From: Liolophura sinensis | Taxonomy: Eukaryota; Mollusca; Polyplacophora; Chitonida; Chitonidae | NCBI RefSeq assembly: GCF_032854445.1 | Contig: NC_088307.1 | Coordinates: forward strand, 23,631,953 to 23,695,952 | Reading direction: 5' to 3' | DNA length: 64,000 nucleotides | The notes under the pieces: generated by a model | What the model saw: the letters and a program-made list of their open reading frames with translations, nothing else | What the model was told of the DNA's origin: nothing | Database searches by the model: none | Position numbers and translations under genes: made by a program | Shown here: positions 48,523 to 59,349 of the stretch, piece after piece | How positions within the stretch are numbered: the first letter of the stretch is position 1 | Layout: every line of letters begins with the position of its first letter

Positions 48523-49500
48523 ATAACGTTTTTCATTATAAGTTGCAGACAGAAAGGTACATGTTGAAAGACAAATAAACACCAACAACAACACAGCCTC
48601 CTCAATAGAAGAGGTACATGTAATAGCCACTCACTGATCAGGAGATGGGAATCAGCCAATGGGCTTCTGACTAATCACTCAGCAATGCCCGTGATTTGTA
48701 TGTAAATCATGCAAGTACATATATATTTATCCAGACCGTATATGAGTCGAGGAACCAATCTCATACATACACAAAGAGAACAAAGACTGCAGCACTTCTA
48801 ATAGCCTTTGTGTCTGCCTTGGTCCATATTTACATCTACTGTGCACAGCACTTTGACATACGATACCATTGATGCACCATTAATGCTACATGTATTGTCT
48901 ACATACATCAACGTTCTAGCTATTAAAGAGCAAAATGACGAGTACCTTTATCACAAGATAGAACATATGTCATACAGATATTGGCACGACCAAAATCATG
49001 ATCCTACACATTTTATAATTCCAGCAATGCTATAATGCCCATAATTATGAAATTAATCAAAAGCAAAATACCCAAAATGTGAAGAAAAAAACAAAATTTG
49101 AACCTACTCATTTACTATTCAGTGAATATTGACTGCAGAGCAACTATGGAGTACAATCCCAGTCTAGTCTGTGCAATTCATACCATGCCGTGTCATGCAG
49201 ATAAATGGAAATGTTTGCAATTTCAAGTCCAAGCTGTCCAATCGAGATCCAAGCTGTTCTAATAAGGTCAAACATTTATAATCCAGGTCCGAGCTGTGCG
49301 GTTCTCACGTATTGTTCAGTGAATATTAATTCATGGTAAAGAGCCAGTGAAATCAAGCTTGAAATTATGTATCTCTTTAATTGTTCTTAATCTTCATCCA
49401 TTATATGCAGGAATATACACTGGGGCAAAAAAAAAAGTTTATAAGCAGAACAGCGCCTAAATACAATAGGGATTCAAACTATGCATTGCTGATAAATGTC
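48523..49500. other. no gene recognised
   Basis: Unique sequence; the first loose AAGCTGT words of the next array appear from about 49230. Confidence 0.5.
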
Positions 49501-49502
49501 GT

Positions 49503-50455
49503 TAAGCAGTTCAAGTTCAAGCTGTACAATTTAGGTTCAAGCTGTACAATTTAGGTTCAAGCTGTACAATTTATCAAGCTGTATTATTGAAGTTCACCAC
49601 AGGTCCAGGTTCTACATACCACTGGGTTCATGCTGTACAATTTAGGTTCAAGCTGTACAATTTAGGTTCAAGCTGTACAATTTATCAAGCTGTATTATTG
49701 AAGTTCACTACAGGTCCAGGTTCTACATACCACTGGGTTCATGCTGTGCAGTTTAGGCCTAAGCAAGGCTCTTCTCCAAGCTGCATTATTCAAGTCGACT
49801 ATATCCATGCAATGCAATCCACCAGGTTCAAGCTGTACAGTTTACGTCCAAGTTGTATTACTCAAGTCGACTAAGTTCCAGCTCTACATTCCACCCGTTT
49901 CATGCCGCATAGCTTAATTAGGCCCAAGCTAGGTTTACCACCAAGCTGTATTAATAGTCCACTAGTTTCAAGCTCTACATTTACCCCAGGTCCAAGCTGT
50001 GTGGTTTAGTCAAAAGGTGTGCGCTATTCCACTAGGTCCAATCATAAAATTCACCAGGTCCAAGCTGGACTTCCTCCAAGCTGCATTATTCAAGTCCACT
50101 AGGTTCAAGCTTAAAATCCACCAGGTCCAAGCTGGGCTTCCTCCAAGCTGTATTATTCAAGTCTACTAGTTTCAAGCTTAAAATCCACCAGGTCCAAGCT
50201 GGGCTTCCTCCAAGCTGTATTATTCAAGTCTACTAGGTTCAAGCTTAAAATCCACCAGGTCCAAGCTGGGCTTCCTCCAAGCTGTATTATTCAAGTCTAC
50301 TAGGTTCAAGCTTAAAATCCACCAGGTCCAAGCTGGGCTTCCTCCAAGCTGTATTATTCAAGTCTACTAGGCTCAAGCTTAAAATCCACCAGGTCCAAGC
50401 TGGGCTTCCTCCAAGCTGTATTATTCAAGTCTACTAGGTTCAAGCCATACAATCC
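49503..50455. repeat. complex AAGCT-rich tandem array with two unit sizes
   Basis: Left part: 20-bp units TTCAAGCTGTACAATTTAGG and two copies of a larger block of about 112 bp (starting near 49560 and 49672). Right part: five near-identical 67-bp units starting at about 50118, 50185, 50252, 50319 and 50386 (CCACCAGGTCCAAGCTGGGC...). Every segment is built on CAAGCTG words, so the whole region probably expanded from one short seed. Confidence 0.9.
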
Positions 50456-51480
50456 ACTAGGTTCATGTTGTGCAGTTCAGGTCCAAAGTTGCACAATTAA
50501 GTTGTATAATCTACTGGTCCACACTGTGCTAATGAAATCCTAGACGTGCAGCGTATTGATTGATTCATGTATCAATTGGACTGGATATGGTTTACTTTTA
50601 GCCGAAATTTGTTGGACTTTCCAATTTCCATAGCCAAACCAGAAGCCATAAGCAATCGATTAAAATACGAATTGCTTGTAATACTTCTAAATAACAATAA
50701 CCATTGATCTGACACAGGATAGGAAAAGAAAAAAGAAAAAAAAAACAGAAAAAAAAGAGACCACTCAATGGTCTGGCATGTCTAGTGTAATGAAGGTCAA
50801 TGGTGGGACACTGCCTTCAAAAAGGTGATCAATTATTTCCAACTAACTGATACAACTGGAATTCGACTATATAATTGTACACTAAGAGTTCAATATAGTT
50901 CTGATATAATCAAAGTCGGGTTGACTGTGGGAGGTGGGGGAGGGGCAATTATGATTGGAACCATCATAACACGCACATGTGAAAGACATGTTTCCAAGAT
51001 AGTTATATAATTAACATCTAGCTATCAGCTTGTTGGGGCTTGGGTTTGGAGAACGCCAGTGTGATATAGCCATGCATATACAATGAATACACTCAGTATC
51101 AGGGTGTTCAAAGAGGGCAAGAAGCAGTCTGCAGATAACTGTCCACTGCTGTCCCCGTTGCCGCCTACTTTGAACATTCGTACTATTTAAATTAATAGTA
51201 ACTGTGGCATAATTACTTTCAATTCAGCTGCCTACTTTTGAACTCTGACCTCCTTCTCTGATTCTAAATGAAAATCTTGCTCAGTATGGCTGTGGTGTAT
51301 ATATTACATCAGTCCTAGCACAGCATGCATAATAAGATTTAAATACAACTATAATGAATTAATAAATTAATACAAAAAGAGCCATGGGAAAACAACACCT
51401 ATTAAAGACATAAGAAGCATTGTATTAACATATGTTAGGAAAGCCCAACTTGTCACCTACTCATAAGAGCCCCGTAAGAA
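50456..51480. other. no gene recognised
   Basis: Unique AT-rich sequence with an A-rich tract at about 50724-50758. Confidence 0.5.

Positions 51481-51483
<3 letters not shown>

Positions 51484-51541
<58 letters not shown>
51484..51541. repeat. (AT)n microsatellite
   Basis: About 29 uninterrupted AT units. Confidence 0.97.
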
Positions 51542-51549
<8 letters not shown>

Positions 51550-51945
51550 CATAAAAATCCAAGACAGATAAAAAACACCCACAATTTTGTTGAAAATGGA
51601 TAAAACAGATCAAAACTATATGTACATGTCTTGGTGAAAGCATGTATCAAGTTTCAATTCACAATTACCAATTATTTTTTAAAAAAAAGTCGGGAACATT
51701 GTCCAAAACAGGCTAAAAACTGCCATAATATTGTTGAAAGTGGAGAAAATGGCCTTAAACTTGAATTTGATCTTGAAGCACTTGTACACTTTCCATTCAG
51801 TACAATGCGTTTTGAAGAAAGTCTTGAGAACAAAGATCAAAGCAGCCGTACTTTTGCTGAATATGAATTTGAAACTCAAAACGATCGATCAAGCGACATG
51901 CAATTTGTCCTAGTGACATCTTTTACCAATTTTAATTAAATACCA
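51542..51945. other. no firm gene
   Basis: A 102-codon plus frame (51631-51939) has acidic, moderately protein-like composition but no domain I know. It also overlaps a diverged local duplication (AAAACAGGCTAAAAACTGCC against GACAGATAAAAAACACCC). Confidence 0.35.
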
Positions 51946-51948
51946 CTG

Positions 51949-52299
51949 GCCCCGATAGCACAGTTGGTAGTGCGTCCGCTTCGGGAGAGGTAGATACACG
52001 GTCAATCCTGGGTCGAGTCACACCTAAGACTTTAAAAGAGGAAGTTGTAGCCCCCTCGCTTGGTGTTCAGCAAGAAGGGGATAGTGCAACGACTGGTTGA
52101 CCCGTATCAGTATAATGCCTCGGGCGTGGCGCCTTACTTGCCTTTGTTAAGGCGTCTCAGTGAAGCTGCACTAGATAAAAGAGCGGTGGAAATCCATCCT
52201 ACAACAAGGAGGCACATTACGTGCACTCTCAGGATTCCTTCATTGTCATATGACTGAAAAATTGGTAAGTATGACATTAAACCCCAAGCACTCACTCAA
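51949..52299 (+). repeat. SINE-B, near full length
   Basis: GGCCCCGATAGCACAGTTGG head, GCGTCCGCTTCGGGAGAGG arm, GGTCAATCCTGGGTCGAGTC B-box region, body and GACTGAAAAATTGGTAAGTA module with an (ACTC)n tail. Open frames within it are repeat shadows. Confidence 0.9.
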
Positions 52300-52403
52300 T
52301 TCAAAGCCGTGAACCATTTTGAAAGAAGTCTGATTCTTGATGCTGTAGAAGACAAGGTGTAAACATACAGTTTCCTATGGTACCAACTGGGGACTAATAT
52401 TAC

Positions 52404-52622
52404 TCTAGTTGACCTAAAATTTTGCCCACAAAAGTGCATTTTTACAGGCAAATAAGTCTCACAAAAATATTATTTTTGGTACTGAAACTTACAATTTTCC
52501 AGTAGAATATCATCCCATGCTCCAAGCAAACCTCAAAACACCTTTCTAAAATGAATGAACTCTCAGATTCAGGAACAATGGGCAAGGTAGTCATGGACGA
52601 AATTTACAGTCATTTTAGGGTA
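52404..52622 (+). mobile_element. dispersed repeat M3, best copy
   Basis: Starts TTGACCTAAAATTTTGCCCA and ends TTACAGTCATTTTAGGGTAC, partly inverted ends. Interior matches 47318 and 53752. Confidence 0.72.
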
Positions 52623-52719
52623 CATTCACTAAGAATCACCATCTGATTGCCATTTTTTATTGTTCTTTTGATTAAAGATTAATGCCTAACTCTATACTTG
52701 TTCACATATACAATTGTAC

Positions 52720-52936
52720 TGTAATTCTTCAACCTTATTGCATGTTTGCAAGGTGTTTATTCAAGCATATTCTGAAGGCATTATTCTGTGAAGACTGATA
52801 ACATTATACTTTTTTGTAAAGTCCTGAAATTGGCCAATCTAACCAATGTAATTTTGTCTCCAAAATCAAATTACAAATATGCATTAAATTGCACTGAGAG
52901 CTGCTCTTTCATGTACGAAAACGCTGAGAATTAGAG
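52720..52936 (-). mobile_element. MITE-like repeat M1
   Basis: TACTGTAATTCTTCAACCTT at the left, interior GGCATTATTCTGTGAAGACT and ACCAATGTAATTTTGTCTCC, right end CGAAAACGCTGAGAATTAGA. Confidence 0.82.
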
Positions 52937-53750
52937 TGGTCACTGTTATGGGCAGGTTAAATAAGTGTCTGAAGTAAACCAACGGTAAATATAGCGAGTA
53001 ATTACTGACAAACAATGTCTACAGAATGTTAATTTAGTGAAACGGCAAAACTAGTGGTCTCCACTGAACTTCATGTAAGGCCACACAAGAACAATTCCTC
53101 AACCCCTTTATACTGGATTTGCTAGTTCCCAAAACCGTGAGAACAAAACATGGATGCTGTTTTTTTAGAAATTTTTTCCTCCGCGAATGGGATCTAATTA
53201 TTAAAATTTGTGGCTTTGAGTACATCAGAGGCTAAAGAACTAATACTCGAAATTCAATAAGAAATTGTGTACATGTATTGAAAAAAAATCAAATGTACAT
53301 TAACAGAAAAAAAAACAAACCCTGAAATATGATACGCGTGTGTTTCGCTTGCGATAAACCATGAAAATGTGTACCATCAAAGAAAGCAAAGGACTGCTAA
53401 TTTCTTCAGATAAGGATGTTTAACAACGACATCAATCAATACAGAAACTTCCATAATGAGCACTTATTCATAGAAGTACAAGAGTCAATGTACTTCGCTA
53501 ATAACAGACAGTAATATTTTCTGAGATCAAAGGATTGCTTTTTGCTTTACCAGAGAGCGACTACAGTCTCCCATGCACAACAACATTACCTGCATAATTT
53601 ACACATCCCTGACAGAGCTTGTATTTGACAACCGCTGTAGTCACAAGGAAGTATATGAGGTATAGTGCCATTACAATATAACACTGTATAATTACAATAC
53701 ATGTATTCACTCAGCATATAACGCAGAAAAAAAATACAAAAAAAAAAGTT
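52937..53750. other. no gene recognised
   Basis: Unique AT-rich sequence. Confidence 0.5.
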
Positions 53751-53751
53751 T

Positions 53752-53945
53752 AAATCTAAAATTTTGCCCCAAAAAGCACTGCATAAATGCCATATAATAT
53801 TACTTTTTGGTGCTGTTTGACACCTGCATGTACAGTTTTCCGGTAGGATATAATCCTTTCTTCTAAACAAACCATAATTAAAACAGCTTTCTAAAATCTA
53901 CAGAACTCTCAGAATAAGTCAAAATGTGTAATTTTAGGTCATTTG
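53752..53945 (+). mobile_element. dispersed repeat M3
   Basis: TAAAATTTTGCCCCAAAAAG, ATATTACTTTTTGGTGCTG, TTTTCCGGTAGGATATAAT and ACAGCTTTCTAAAATCTACA align with the other M3 copies. Confidence 0.65.
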
Positions 53946-54206
53946 CCATGCAATGACATACACTGTAGGTACATGTATGAGGAATGTCTTGGAGCGGATT
54001 ACATACAAAACACGGCCGAAAAGTGCCTAGGAGACACTTTCTGATGGCTGATTTCAAAATTCTGGTTATAACGAAATCTATTATGTTTACTGAAAATTAA
54101 TACCTGGTCAAAACAGATCCCATTAGCAGTGAAGAAACAGACTGGGGCTTTACGTGTCCGTCCAAATCTGGAGGCTGAAAATGGCCAATTAAACCTCGAC
54201 CTAAGT

Positions 54207-54422
54207 AATCAACCCTATTGCATATGAAAGAGCAACCTTCAGAGCAATTTATACATATTTTTAATTTAATTTTGAAGTCAAAACTACATTGGTTGGAAGA
54301 GCCAATTTCCTGGCTTCACACAATGTGCAATTTTATCAGTCTACATAGATTAAATAATGCCTACAGCATATGCTTGAAGAAACATCTTGCAAACATGCGA
54401 AAGGGTTGAAGAGTTACAGTAC
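54207..54422 (+). mobile_element. MITE-like repeat M1
   Basis: Left end TAATCAACCCTATTGCATAT, interior AAAGAGCAACCTTCAGAGCA and TGGCTTCACACAATGTGCAA, right end ATGCGAAAGGGTTGAAGAGT followed by TACAGTA. Confidence 0.82.
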
Positions 54423-55479
54423 ATAACGTATGTTTGATCAAATAAATTTGCCCAAGACTATAAAGTTGTCCATTTTGCCACATTCTGAGAGCTTCTCATC
54501 TTTAGTAGGTGTTCTGAGGCTTTGGTTTGAAAGTATAATGATGTTCAAAAGGAAAATTATTTTATCACCAATATATGGAGACATTTATTTGCTTATAAAA
54601 ATGCAATTTTACTGGGTGAAATTTAGGTCCACTGCTGGCTTATAAGCAAGAGCATGTTCACATAAAGGCATGTAACCTAGTCATGACTTGACCGCCAGTT
54701 TTCTAGCTGCCTTCCAAATTTCAATCCTCTCTACTACACCTCTCATTGGCTTTTTCGTGTTTTTAGTGACACACAATTCCTTTTCAGTTGACAGAAAAGC
54801 TGTTTGATTTTCCTACAGCTTTAAAGATCATTTGCCGTTCATGATCAGTAACCAATATTTTATTCACCATGGATCATGAGACAAAAAACATTTTCACGGC
54901 CAGGAATTTGAAAGTGTTTTAACTACATATGATTTGCTTAGGCTTGAGATTGCAAGCAATCCCAATCTATTTAATGCATGATTTGTGTACAAAATATTTT
55001 TCCTTGATTATAACTTCACAAAACATGAAGTACAAATGATACACTGTCCAATTCCTTTCAAGCTTTCCTTTCTTGTACCTTGAAATCAGTTCTTTAGCCC
55101 ATATGTCACGAAACCTTGAACATTTATGAGTGTTTGTTTTTTATTTCTTACTTTGCAGTTTAGGAGGTGTCTTAACAAATTAAAGCACAAAACAGTTTAT
55201 CAATTTTGGGCTGATTACACAAAGCCATTTTTGACTTAAGTCAAACTTTGAAATCAATCTTAAAGTTAAGCCTTATTGTTCAGCTTTTGAAACTAAAATT
55301 TTGTCTACCTCATCAAATGTGTCCAAATTATAACTTTCAGTTCCAAAAATGAAGCATTCTGAAAAGATGTTAAAATTTGACTTACATGTACAGTGTAAGT
55401 CAGAAATGGCTTTGTGGAGTCGGTCCCTTGTTCTAAGGGGGGTTAATATTAAAGTTTTCTCAAGGTTCCAGTGGTTAGT
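54423..55479. other. no gene recognised
   Basis: AT-rich unique sequence. Confidence 0.5.
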
Positions 55480-55495
55480 CCCAAAATGATTTATT

Positions 55496-55714
55496 TATTT
55501 ATTTATTTGATTGTTGTTTAATGCCACGCTCAAGGATATTTCACTTATATGAGGGCAGCCAGCGTTATGGTGGGAGGAAACCGGGCAGAGCCCTGGGGAA
55601 ACCCACGACCATCCGCAGGTTGCTGGTAGACCCTCCCACTTATAGCTGGAGAGGAAGCCAGCATGAGCTGGACTTGAACTCACAGAGAGACTCCTGGGTC
55701 ATTACTCTGCACTA
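55496..55714 (-). repeat. SINE-A, head partly present, with aged target-site duplication
   Basis: (ATTT)n, module, core GTTATGGTGGGAGGAAACCG, body and a shortened head (GACTCCTGGGTCATTACTCTG). The flanks cccaaaatgatttatt (55480-55495) and cccgaaatgaattatt (55715-55730) match at 14 of 16 positions. Confidence 0.85.
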
Positions 55715-55730
55715 CCCGAAATGAATTATT

Positions 55731-56127
55731 CTGCACTCATGGCCTCAAAGGTGTCAGACAGCTGTCAAAACTTTAGAGGAAATAAAGCTCCAAACCGTAG
55801 ACACTTTTAAAGTTGTCTATATTCTGAGTAGGTTCAATGTCATTTTCAAAAATTTACAACCTTTGACAAAAAATTTGCATATTAACAGAGGAGTAATCAA
55901 GAGGTATAAATCATACCTGAAATACAAACAACTGTTTCCATTTTTTTTTTTTTTTTTTGTGTTTTAACTAGTTTTATTTCCCTCATGTAACCATACGCTC
56001 TTTGTTTCAGAGTTACTTTCAGGAATCTGTTAATGACAAACTTGGTGAAAATGGGTCTGCTTGTTCAGGTGACATACATGCAGATAACGTTACTCTGGAT
56101 GGCTAGGCAGCATGAACTACAATACAC
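55731..56127. other. no gene recognised
   Basis: Includes a poly(T) run at about 55941-55959. Confidence 0.5.
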
Positions 56128-56128
56128 T

Positions 56129-56344
56129 AATTCCTCAACCTTTTCGCATATGAAAGAGCAACTTTCAGCACAATTTACGCACATTTTTATTTTCAATTTG
56201 GAGACAAAACCACACTGGTTGGGTTGGCCTATTTCAGGGCTTCACAAAAAGTATAATTTTATTAGTGTCAACAGAATAATGCCTTTAGAACACATCTGAA
56301 TAAACATCTTGCCGACATGAGAAAAGTTTGAAGAATTACAGTGC
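56129..56344 (+). mobile_element. MITE-like repeat M1, first half of a compound pair
   Basis: Left end AATTCCTCAACCTTTTCGCA, right end ATGAGAAAAGTTTGAAGAAT then TACAG. It abuts the M2 copy at 56345 with no spacer. Confidence 0.83.
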
Positions 56345-56556
56345 TGTAACCTTTTCAAACCATGAAAGCATTTTTTCGAAGAAATATATACACACACTTA
56401 CTATAAACATTATACTGAAAATAATTTGTTTGTGTCAATAAAGATGCAAAAAAATAAAATAAAAATAGGCAAATTATTTCCTTAAACCCTATAGTTTTCT
56501 TAGACTTTCAAAATACTGGTTGCAACTGAAGTTAAAAAGGCTGAAGAATTAGGCTA
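56345..56556 (+). mobile_element. MITE-like repeat M2, second half of a compound pair
   Basis: TGTAACCTTTTCAAACCATG at the left, interior AATAATTTGTTTGTGTCAAT, right end AAAAAGGCTGAAGAATTAGG. Confidence 0.78.
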
Positions 56557-57440
56557 TATACAATGTTTTATACATGTACAAAAAAGCATTTGCTAAGTTT
56601 ATAATTACAATGGAAGCTGCATACCACAACATTGCTTTTCTTTTTTTTTTCAAAAGTTTAGGAGTTGTACAATCAATAACTTGCCGCTTCATTATGGACA
56701 TCACCATAGCAATTTATCACTGACAGTTTGAAAGACATGTGGCCATTAAGCAATCACAGCTACAAGCAATTTGTTTGATGTTTACTGGACAAAATAAATA
56801 AATGATCCTATCTAGACAGTAAATGTAGAGGATGAAAAATATGTTCCTCGGCCTCGTGGACTCGCAGCCTCAGAAGCCAACAGAGTTTCAAATCAAGGAT
56901 TCACACACCGCAAATAAATGCCGAAACAATTTCCCCACTGATGAAAATCGAAGGCTGTGCCATTTATCGCTTCATTGCTTGTTACCAATTCTGAATGCTA
57001 CAGGAAATTGTGTTGCCACGGCTACCAGTAGGGGTACCCGCGACAGTGTAGACCATATCGTACTCGTTTCTTAATGAAATCCCAAGGAGATGGCCTAGGA
57101 TTGCACAACCCTGTACACCGGCCACGAGTACGGCAAGCAATAAATCCAGTATTAGCAAACACAGCGTGTTTTCAACATGCCATTCGTTATCACAGTATTC
57201 ATTCATAACGAATGTCTGCCCACAAACACAATGCCTCTGGTCTCCTGCTTGGCTAATTACACGTTCTCACTAATGAATGAATGAATGAAATGGGATCCTG
57301 AATGTGTGTTCAAAATTGACAATATGCCAAATTAGCGGAGGCAACAATGCTTAAACTCATTAATTAATGCCAACTGAAGAATAGATTGTTGATGAGCTGT
57401 TTACAAATGTGCGTATGTGCAGCGCGTTGAAGATAATATC
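56557..57440. other. no gene recognised
   Basis: Unique sequence with an (AATG)n run at about 57274-57290. The 80-codon plus frame at 56832-57074 has no known domain. Confidence 0.45.
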
Positions 57441-57444
57441 AGAG

Positions 57445-57860
57445 AAATACTCCCAAGAAAAAATTTCATCAACAAATCTCTACATCCACAGTTATAAGCA
57501 TTGCTACGGTATAATTTAAGAAGTACTGCCAAGAAAGGACTCCTTGACTAACTTACTCATACTAATGAAGGTATAAAGCACAATATTGCCAAAAAAGAAT
57601 TTATCAAATACCTTACTCTTAACACCTGTAGATATTAAAGACTGATATGGAAATGTGACAAGTGAAATACTGCCCAGAAAGAATTTTCATTCTTTTTCAT
57701 CAAATGTATCGTACTCTCTGAAGGAAATAAAGATACTTATGGTACCATTGAATGAAATAATTCTAAGATAAAATTTCATCAACTACAAATACTGTATTTC
57801 AACTAATGCTTAGCATTTTTGAAGGGATACATCTTGTTTGATCCTAACTGATTCATCCAC
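57445..57860. repeat. diverged tandem repeat of about 70-95 bp
   Basis: Recurring AATACTGCCAAGAAAGAATTT-like words followed by CATCAAATAC and TTACTC (near 57450, 57523, 57582, 57668, 57757). Further units at 58183-58260 lie beyond a SINE inserted later. Confidence 0.6.
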
Positions 57861-58000
57861 TTTATAGGGCCATTTAAGCGTTTTTCTGAAGTGTGATTAA
57901 TGTTTCGTCAGAAAAACAAAAGTGTCAAGTTAAGGCCTTTATGTATTTCTGAAAGTGCATTTTTACATATATATACATATATATACAAAACTTTAGGTGA

Positions 58001-58162
58001 TTTATTTATTTATTTGATTGGTGTTTTACGCCGTACTTAAGAATATTTCACTTATACGACGGCGGCCAGCATTATGGTGGGTGGAAACCGGGGGCAGAGC
58101 CCGGGGGAAACCCACGACCATCCGCAGGCTGCTGGCAGACCTTCCCACATAAAGCCGGAGAG
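58001..58162 (-). repeat. SINE-A, 5'-truncated, with perfect target-site duplication
   Basis: A well-preserved copy with (ATTT)n, module TGGTGTTTTACGCCGTACTT, core and body, ending at GCCGGAGAG without the tRNA head. A perfect 15-bp duplication, caaaactttaggtga, lies at 57986-58000 and 58163-58177. Confidence 0.93.
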
Positions 58163-58379
58163 CAAAACTTTAGGTGAAATCACCTACAAATATTGCCACG
58201 AAAGAATTTCACCTATAACATATACTGCTGAGAAGGAAATTTATCAAGTTCCTTACTCAATACCACAAAGATTTCTTTAAAAGGGGGTACAAATGAACAA
58301 ACCTTCACATTTCTGCTCTAAAATACACTACATTCTTAAGAATCAACTTCAACCATTATTTCAACAGTAAATTTCAACT

Positions 58380-58575
58380 AAAATGACCTAAAACTTTGCC
58401 CAATAAACAAATAAAATGTATGTCACAAAAAATGACTTTTGGTGCTGAAACTTACAACCCTCCTACTTACATCCTTCCACTTACGGATATCATCTTATGT
58501 TCCTTTACATACTTTTCTGAGATGAACAGAAATCTCAGAATAAAATGAAAAACTCTGTCATGGACAAACTTTTGG
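58380..58575 (+). mobile_element. dispersed repeat M3
   Basis: ATGACCTAAAACTTTGCCCA, AAATGACTTTTGGTGCTGAA, CTTTTCTGAGATGAACAGAA and TGTCATGGACAAACTTTTGG match the other M3 copies. Confidence 0.65.
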
Positions 58576-58702
58576 ATTATTTGCAGTACTTCCTGAGGAT
58601 CTCTGATACAATGCAAGGAAGAACGTATTTTGGAAATGTACATGTATATCAAAACTAAAACAAGATGTGATGCTACACACCAAACAAAACAAAAGTACTC
58701 AC

Positions 58703-58748
58703 TTTTTTTCACTTCTGAGGTAGTTCGCTGAAGAAAAACAGACGCCAT
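58703..58748 (-). CDS. possible first coding exon, unknown protein
   Basis: Minus-strand ATG at 58748 opens a 15-codon frame (MASVFLQRTTSEVKK) up to a donor-like AAAAA|GTGAGT; an in-frame TAG lies 13 codons upstream of the ATG. The region just upstream (58800-58950) is richer in CG dinucleotides and holds a CCAAT motif, as a promoter might. It lies downstream of the S28 peptidase exon on the same strand, so it would be a separate gene or a nested start. Evidence is thin. Confidence 0.2.
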
Positions 58749-58851
58749 CCGCCAGCAATTTCTTCTACTGGCATAACAAAGATGCTAAGTGGTCTTTGAT
58801 GATCACACTAAACGCAGAACGTCTCAACTTGAAGATTTGTACAACAGTCAG

Positions 58852-58930
58852 TCGAAGTCGAATATTCGCGTGTGTCGATCAGAGCAAGAAAAAAGTTGCA
58901 ATTCGCTGCAGTTTTTGTAAGCCAATCAGA
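58852..58930. promoter_or_regulatory. CG-enriched stretch with CCAAT motif
   Basis: GAAGTCGAATATTCGCGTG and GTCGATCAGAGC raise local CG frequency above that of its neighbours. GCCAATCAG at about 58921-58929 is a canonical CCAAT box. Suggestive of a promoter only. Confidence 0.25.
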
Positions 58931-59349
58931 TTCGCAGGAATTGACCCTTATTTAGCAAATGCTGCTTTGTCCCATTGTGAATCCTTTTTTTCAATTCATA
59001 CTTAGAGACATGTTGTGCATAAATAAATACTCTTTTTTTTTCCAAATCCTGTTGTACAGCAGACGTACTTTTTTCATGACATCGATCACTTCGACAATCG
59101 CGGAGTCATTTTTTTACGAAATCTGCTGCTGGCAGCAATGATGTCACATGCTGATAAATGTCATAATGAGGGGACAGTTTGCTGCAGAACACACAATTAT
59201 GTCATCTATTTTCAAATCGCAATGATTCTATTTGAGGTAATAATACAAAAAAGCACATTGATGTTTAATATTTCCTTTATCTGAAAATTTCCCATAAGTA
59301 AGAAAAAAAGTAAAATTTGTTTAGAATAAAGAATAAGTACAGTACTTAC

